Source: Podarcis raffonei
Lineage: Eukaryota > Chordata > Lepidosauria > Squamata > Lacertidae
Reading direction: 5' to 3'
Assembly (NCBI RefSeq): GCF_027172205.1
Contig: NC_070607.1
Coordinates: forward strand, 72,850,831-72,914,830
DNA length: 64,000 bases
The position numbers and the translations under genes are program-made. Under the pieces are notes generated by a model that had not been told where the DNA came from, searched no databases, and was given only the letters and a program-made list of their open reading frames with translations. Positions 59,612 through 64,000 of the stretch are shown one piece after another (position 1 is the stretch's first letter; every line of letters starts with the position of its first letter).

Positions 59612-62280
59612 GCCTCCATGTAAGGCTGAAAAAAGTCTATTGTCTGAAACCCTGGAGAGCCGCTGTCAACTAATGTAGAAAATATTATACTAAACTAGTT
59701 TAACAGAAGCATGACAAGCTGTGTGTCGCCCACAGAGCCCTAGCCTTATGACACCTTGCCACTGCCACTGCCTATCCACGGTTGTCTCACTCCATTGAAT
59801 GCTAGGGGGTTGGCCCTGCAACACAGCAAAGCCAAAAGCCAAGTCTTCACACTGCCCCCCACTAGCTTGAAATCTGCATACTCCTCTACGAAGGCAAGTT
59901 TCTCTGCAAAGCCTAGAGTAGAGGAAGCTGACAAGGGGACAAAGACATTTTTTTAAAAAAAGAAGTCAAGAACTTAACAGGGTATATTTCAATCTCCCCA
60001 GAATAAGAAAAGCAGTTATTTCTTCTGCCCAAGATCATAACCCAAAATAGACACAGTTCAGAAAGAGCTAATATAGTTTCACATGAGTCAAAGGAAGAAA
60101 TCTGGCTAATAACTAGAAAACTGAAGTTCTTCTGGCTTAGGTCTGAAGTGATAGCTTCCTAATTTAGTATCAATACTTTACTGCTAAGCTATACTTATTC
60201 CACACACCCCCATAAAAAACCTTTAAACAGAAACCAATAAAGGCAATTACTTATTTTTAACACTGTAGGTTTCTTTACTTATCAAAACCCACTTCTAAGA
60301 GTTTTACTTACTTTCCCCCCTCATAAACAGCAATCTTCTTAAGTAGCACCACTGCAGCTGATTCTTATAAATCCTCATGACAGATTGTGGCACACTTCCT
60401 TGATTTTCTAATTAAGCTAGTTTGCAAGGGTGTTTGGAAGACACCACCTGAAACTGTTTTAGCCATCAACCCTGCAACAATTTTGTTCGCCTTAAGTATA
60501 CAACCTGGATCTTTGAACCAGCAGAGCTTAAAAGTATTAATTGCAACTATTTCCTGAGGACGGAAGCAACTGAATTGCAATTGATCAAGAAGTTCAGCTC
60601 TATTCATTTGGGTCTGAATAGAAGCCATAATTCTTTTCCCCACTATAGATGTTAATTAATTTGGCCATTACTAAGTTGATTGTTTTATCACCTCTCACCT
60701 CTGCTGTCAAGAGTGACTGTGCATGCATTTTAGCCGTAACTGAACTGTCATTATATTATTACAGTACTTACATTTTATTCCCTCTGGCCTCACTGCTTAC
60801 AACTGCTCAACCTTTATCACCATGTGCAATCTAGTCCACAAATGCTTATGCCGTAATAATATTGATGAGTGATTAAGGTGCCATTGTATGAATTGGCGAC
60901 CACTGGGCAATACTTTTATTAGGACAAACTGAAATGTCATAAAATAGTGCAGCCCAAAACAGTGTTAAGCTGGATGTTGTAGACTGGAAAAGCCTCCTTT
61001 AGATGCTACAGACATCAGATTACATACCAAAGATTTTGGGATAAAGAAACCATGGTGGCTCCCTATTTTAAATCACCATAAAGCCTGTCTGTTACCCAGA
61101 TCTAGGTTTCTGGTTAAGCAGAAGTAGAGAGAAACATGTTTGCCTTTATATTAGCATAGCTGGAGTTCAATCTGGGTGAAAAGAGACAACTGAAGACAAA
61201 TTCTGTAGGTTTAAGGGGATGTAATCCTCAAAACGTGGCAGAAAAGAAATTAAAACTTCCTCTGTATGTAGATCCCTCCGGGAACGGCTAGGTTTGTTAA
61301 ATTCTCCAGGGCACAAAAATCAAAGGGAAATGAGTTGGTCCATAAGCAAAAAAACCTGGATTTTAATCTATTTTAAAAGCAATACTTTTATTAGAACCAA
61401 GCAAGATGTCACAAAACGGTGACAAGCTTTCAGCTATCATTTTCTCCAGTATTATTCATTTTGCAGCTAGTGAAGGCACAATTGAACCCCTTGGTCAAAT
61501 TAGCACTGTTACTCCTGCTTCTTTACCAGCTGCATAGCAGGTGGTAATACAGTGGGTGCAGTTCCTCTTGGCATGGAGATGTATTGATGAGATGACTGCT
61601 ACACCTGTTGTATGCTATGAAGCTGTTAAACAGCCTAGGTGAGCCCTCCTCAACCTGACACCCTCTGTGCTGGCTGGGGCTTGATGGGAGTTCCAGTCCA
61701 AAAGATATGGCGGGCAGCTGGCTGGTGAAAGATGGCCTTGAAACTCAGGCTGGGGCGAAATAAGTGTTTCTATCCAAAATTTGCAAAACAGAGGTCCTAC
61801 TTTGAGTAGAAATGTTTCTGTGACTTTATAGAACCGCGTTCTGTTTTCTCTAGACAATTCCTTGCTGTATTGCTGGTTGAGGGGGGAGTGAGTGTTAAAA
61901 GAATACTTGCCAGAAGGCACATGTGAAAGCTAGCACCTTTCTTTATCTGGTTGCCTAGGCAACGGGGGAGGTGGTGGCTCTCTCCATCTTCTGAGCTATT
62001 TTTCATTTCAGTATGAGAGGAATGCAGTGCAGAGAAACATAATGGGCTTCAGTGATACAGAACAATCATGTTTGCTTGCGAGTAAGACCCATTGGACTCA
62101 ATGGGATTTACATCTGAGTAAACAGCAGTCATGGTGCATACCCTGGCCATTAGAACAATGTGCATTTTTAAAAAATAAGTGAATGTGAAATGTGTATTCA
62201 AAGTGTTTGCTGATCCAACACACAGAGATAGGCACTTTCTCACACTCTGAAGCAAAGGGACAGATTAATAAATTAATAAA
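59612..62280. other. Intergenic DNA
   Basis: A 92-codon minus-strand frame lies at 60365-60643. It starts MGKRIMASIQTQMNRAELL and has no recognised domain, and is only a weak exon candidate. 61640-61720 is a hAT-like relic (gcttgatgggagttccagtc), and 62065-62125 a relic of the 32187 family. Nothing else is recognised. Confidence 0.4.
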
Positions 62281-62283
62281 TCC

Positions 62284-62353
62284 TGCATTCCAGGGGGTTG
62301 GACTATATAACCCTCGGGGTGCCTTCCAACTCCATGATTCCGAGATTCCATGT
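62284..62353 (+). mobile_element. CR1-type LINE 3' end scrap
   Basis: It contains gggttggactatataaccct and gccttccaactccatgattc, the plus-orientation counterpart of the reverse CR1 pieces elsewhere. Confidence 0.65.
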
Positions 62354-62464
62354 CCAACAGCTTGACCTCACCCCCAAAGGCACACTCCTCCATTGTCTCC
62401 TGAGAAAGACGGGTGCCATAAACAACATGATTCTATATAAATTCTATATAAATGCTCAAAAGGA

Positions 62465-62585
62465 AAAAATGCCTTCCAGTAGCACCTTAGAGACCAACTA
62501 AGTTTGTTATTGGTATGAACTTTCGTGTGTGGAAGGATTTTTTTTTATTTTGTTTCAACTACGGCAGACCAACACGTGTGCTCCA
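62465..62585. repeat. Interspersed repeat (tagcaccttagagaccaact type)
   Basis: The block tagcaccttagagaccaact, gaactttcgtgtgt and actacggcagaccaacacg is a familiar squamate interspersed sequence whose class I cannot assign. It adjoins the L1 sequence to its right. Confidence 0.5.
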
Positions 62586-62589
62586 ACCT

Positions 62590-63930
62590 GTGCTCCTACC
62601 TGTGCTCCAAAGGAGTGAGATACTGACAAGTCTCTCCAGTGTCTGCTTATGATGTTTCTGGCTGCTGAGAGTAGGTGGGTTACGAGGTCTTTGTGGTGCA
62701 AGTGGGCATTGTTGTCTTGGAAGATGTTTGTTGTTGTTGTTGTTGTTTAGTCGTTTAGTCGTGTCCGACTCTTCATGACCCCATGGACCAGAGCACGCCA
62801 GGCACCTCTGTCCTCCACTACCTCCCGCAGTTTGGTCAGACTCATGCTGGTAACCTCGAAAACACTATCCAACCATCTCGTCCTCTATTGCCCCCTTCTC
62901 CTTGTGCCCTCCATCTTTCCCAGCATCAGTGTCTTCTCCAGGGAGTCTTCTCTTCTCATGAGGTGGCCAAAGTATTGGAGCCTCAGCTTCACGATCTGTC
63001 CTTCCAGTGAGCACTCAGGGCTGATTTCCTTAAGAATGGATGCGTTTGATCTTCTTGCAGTCCATGGGACTCTCAAGAGTCTCCTCCAGCACCAAAATTC
63101 AAAAGCATCAATTCTTCGGCGATCAGCCTTCTTTATGGTCCAGCTTGGAAGATGGTGACAGCAGCCACGAAATTAAAAGACGCCTGCTTCTTGGGAGAAG
63201 GGCAATGACAGGCCTAGACAGCATCTTGAGAAGTAGAGACGTCACCTTGCCAATAAAGGTCCGTATAGTTAAAGCCATGGTTTTCCCAGTAGTGATGTAT
63301 GGAAGATGTTTAGTAGGGCCAATTCTGGGGTGATTTCTAATACTTGCTTGGTTATTGTACATATTTCTCGTATGCCTGTTGTCCAGACTAGTTGGATATT
63401 GGGACACTCCCACCACATGTGGAGGTATGTGCCTGTGGAGGTGCCCCCTCTCCAGCATTTTGGTGAGGTTCCTGGGCGTATTAGCGCTAGTTTTCTTGGT
63501 GTTAGGTACCACCTGTAGGTGATTTTTCAGAGTGAGTTCTTTTCTTTCTGTTGATATGGATTTAAAGGGGGGTTTAGACCACATTCTGGTCCATTGAGTG
63601 GGGTTAATCGCATAGCCGATGTCATCCTCCCATTGTTTTTTGATTGTGCCCAACCTCTCTCACCACCAAAGGAACACAAGTGAACAGCAGAGAACCTGCA
63701 CAAGCAACGCTTACACAAACCCCCACATATATTAAGTAAAATAGAAACATGGTCACCCGACCCCACCCCCCTCATCTTTCCCCCCCTCCACCTCTTTCCC
63801 CCTTTTCTTCCTAATGTCTCAACAAATGAAACTGTTTTGTAAAAAAAGTTACATGTAAAAAACACACGAGACATTGCACATACCTTTGTAAATCAAGAAA
63901 TTTTAAAATAAAAATACATTAAAAAAATAA
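62590..63930 (+). mobile_element. L1 LINE 3' end, apparently 5'-inverted, interrupted by BovB
   Basis: 62590-62729 and 63312-63655, read on the minus strand, encode the L1 ORF2 C-terminus (IKKQWEDDIGYAINPTQWT, then a HMWWECPN-type motif near 63400, then ISRHWRDLSVSHS). 63656-63930 on the plus strand looks like the L1 3' UTR, with a C-rich tract and an A-rich end (aaaataaaaatacatt). This order fits one plus-strand L1 whose upstream part was inverted on insertion. The inversion is inferred; the two parts could be separate insertions. Confidence 0.65.
62730..63299 (-). mobile_element. BovB (RTE) LINE, 5'-truncated and 5'-inverted, nested in L1
   Basis: 62730 to about 63145 on the minus strand is the BovB 3' end: ORF2 pieces SWTIKKADRRRIDAF, VPWTARRSN and LQYFGHLMRREDSLEKTLML, then the gtccgactcttcatgacccc block and a (GTT)n tail as seen on plus. 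About 63146-63299 encodes, on the plus strand, the part of ORF2 that should lie just upstream (SSHEIKRRLLLGR, VRIVKAMVFPVVMYG). The 12-bp direct repeat tggaagatgttt bounds the whole (62718-62729 and 63300-63311), so both pieces entered in one event. Confidence 0.9.
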
Positions 63931-64000
63931 AGCTACCTTTTTTTTAAAAAAAGGAGCTACATAATCATGGAACCTGTCTGTCACCTTGTTGTAGGTGGAT
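63931..64000. other. Window edge, A/T-rich sequence
   Basis: T- and A-runs follow the presumed L1 tail. Nothing further is recognised. Confidence 0.4.

Overview
This window is nuclear DNA from a vertebrate, almost certainly a squamate reptile. The genes are split into small GT/AG exons, the base composition is AT-leaning, and the repeats are typical of squamates: a full-length Sauria SINE, a BovB (RTE) LINE, CR1, L2-like and L1 LINE pieces, and many short hAT and Tc1/mariner elements. A lacertid-like lizard is my guess from remembered repeat types and is not proven here.

Two protein-coding genes can be read with confidence, both on the plus strand. SGK2 (coding exons 21264-34221, 12 exons, 362 codons) is a serum/glucocorticoid-regulated AGC kinase with all catalytic motifs present. 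IFT52 (CpG-rich first exon ending at 38292, coding exons 40026-55524, 437 codons) is a core intraflagellar transport B protein. The SGK2-then-IFT52 order on one strand matches human chromosome 20q13. The two genes work separately, one in signalling and ion transport and one in cilium building, so this is conserved synteny and not a functional cluster.

Layout: 1-19.9 kb is gene-poor, repeat-rich DNA with no exon I can recognise. 19.9-36.2 kb is SGK2 with a possible non-coding upstream exon and a long 3' UTR. 36.2-38.0 kb is a short intergenic gap holding a solo LTR and CR1 debris. 38.0-55.8 kb is IFT52, whose second intron carries a 3.47-kb Ty1/copia-type LTR element with apparently identical LTRs. 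55.8-64 kb is intergenic, with one unrecognised serine-rich open frame on the minus strand (57847-58509) followed by a poly(A) signal, and at the far right a BovB LINE nested in an L1. Both of those LINEs look 5'-inverted.

Exon coordinates rest on reading frame, GT/AG junctions and remembered human protein sequences. No alignment or transcript evidence was available. LTR elements are treated as fossils.
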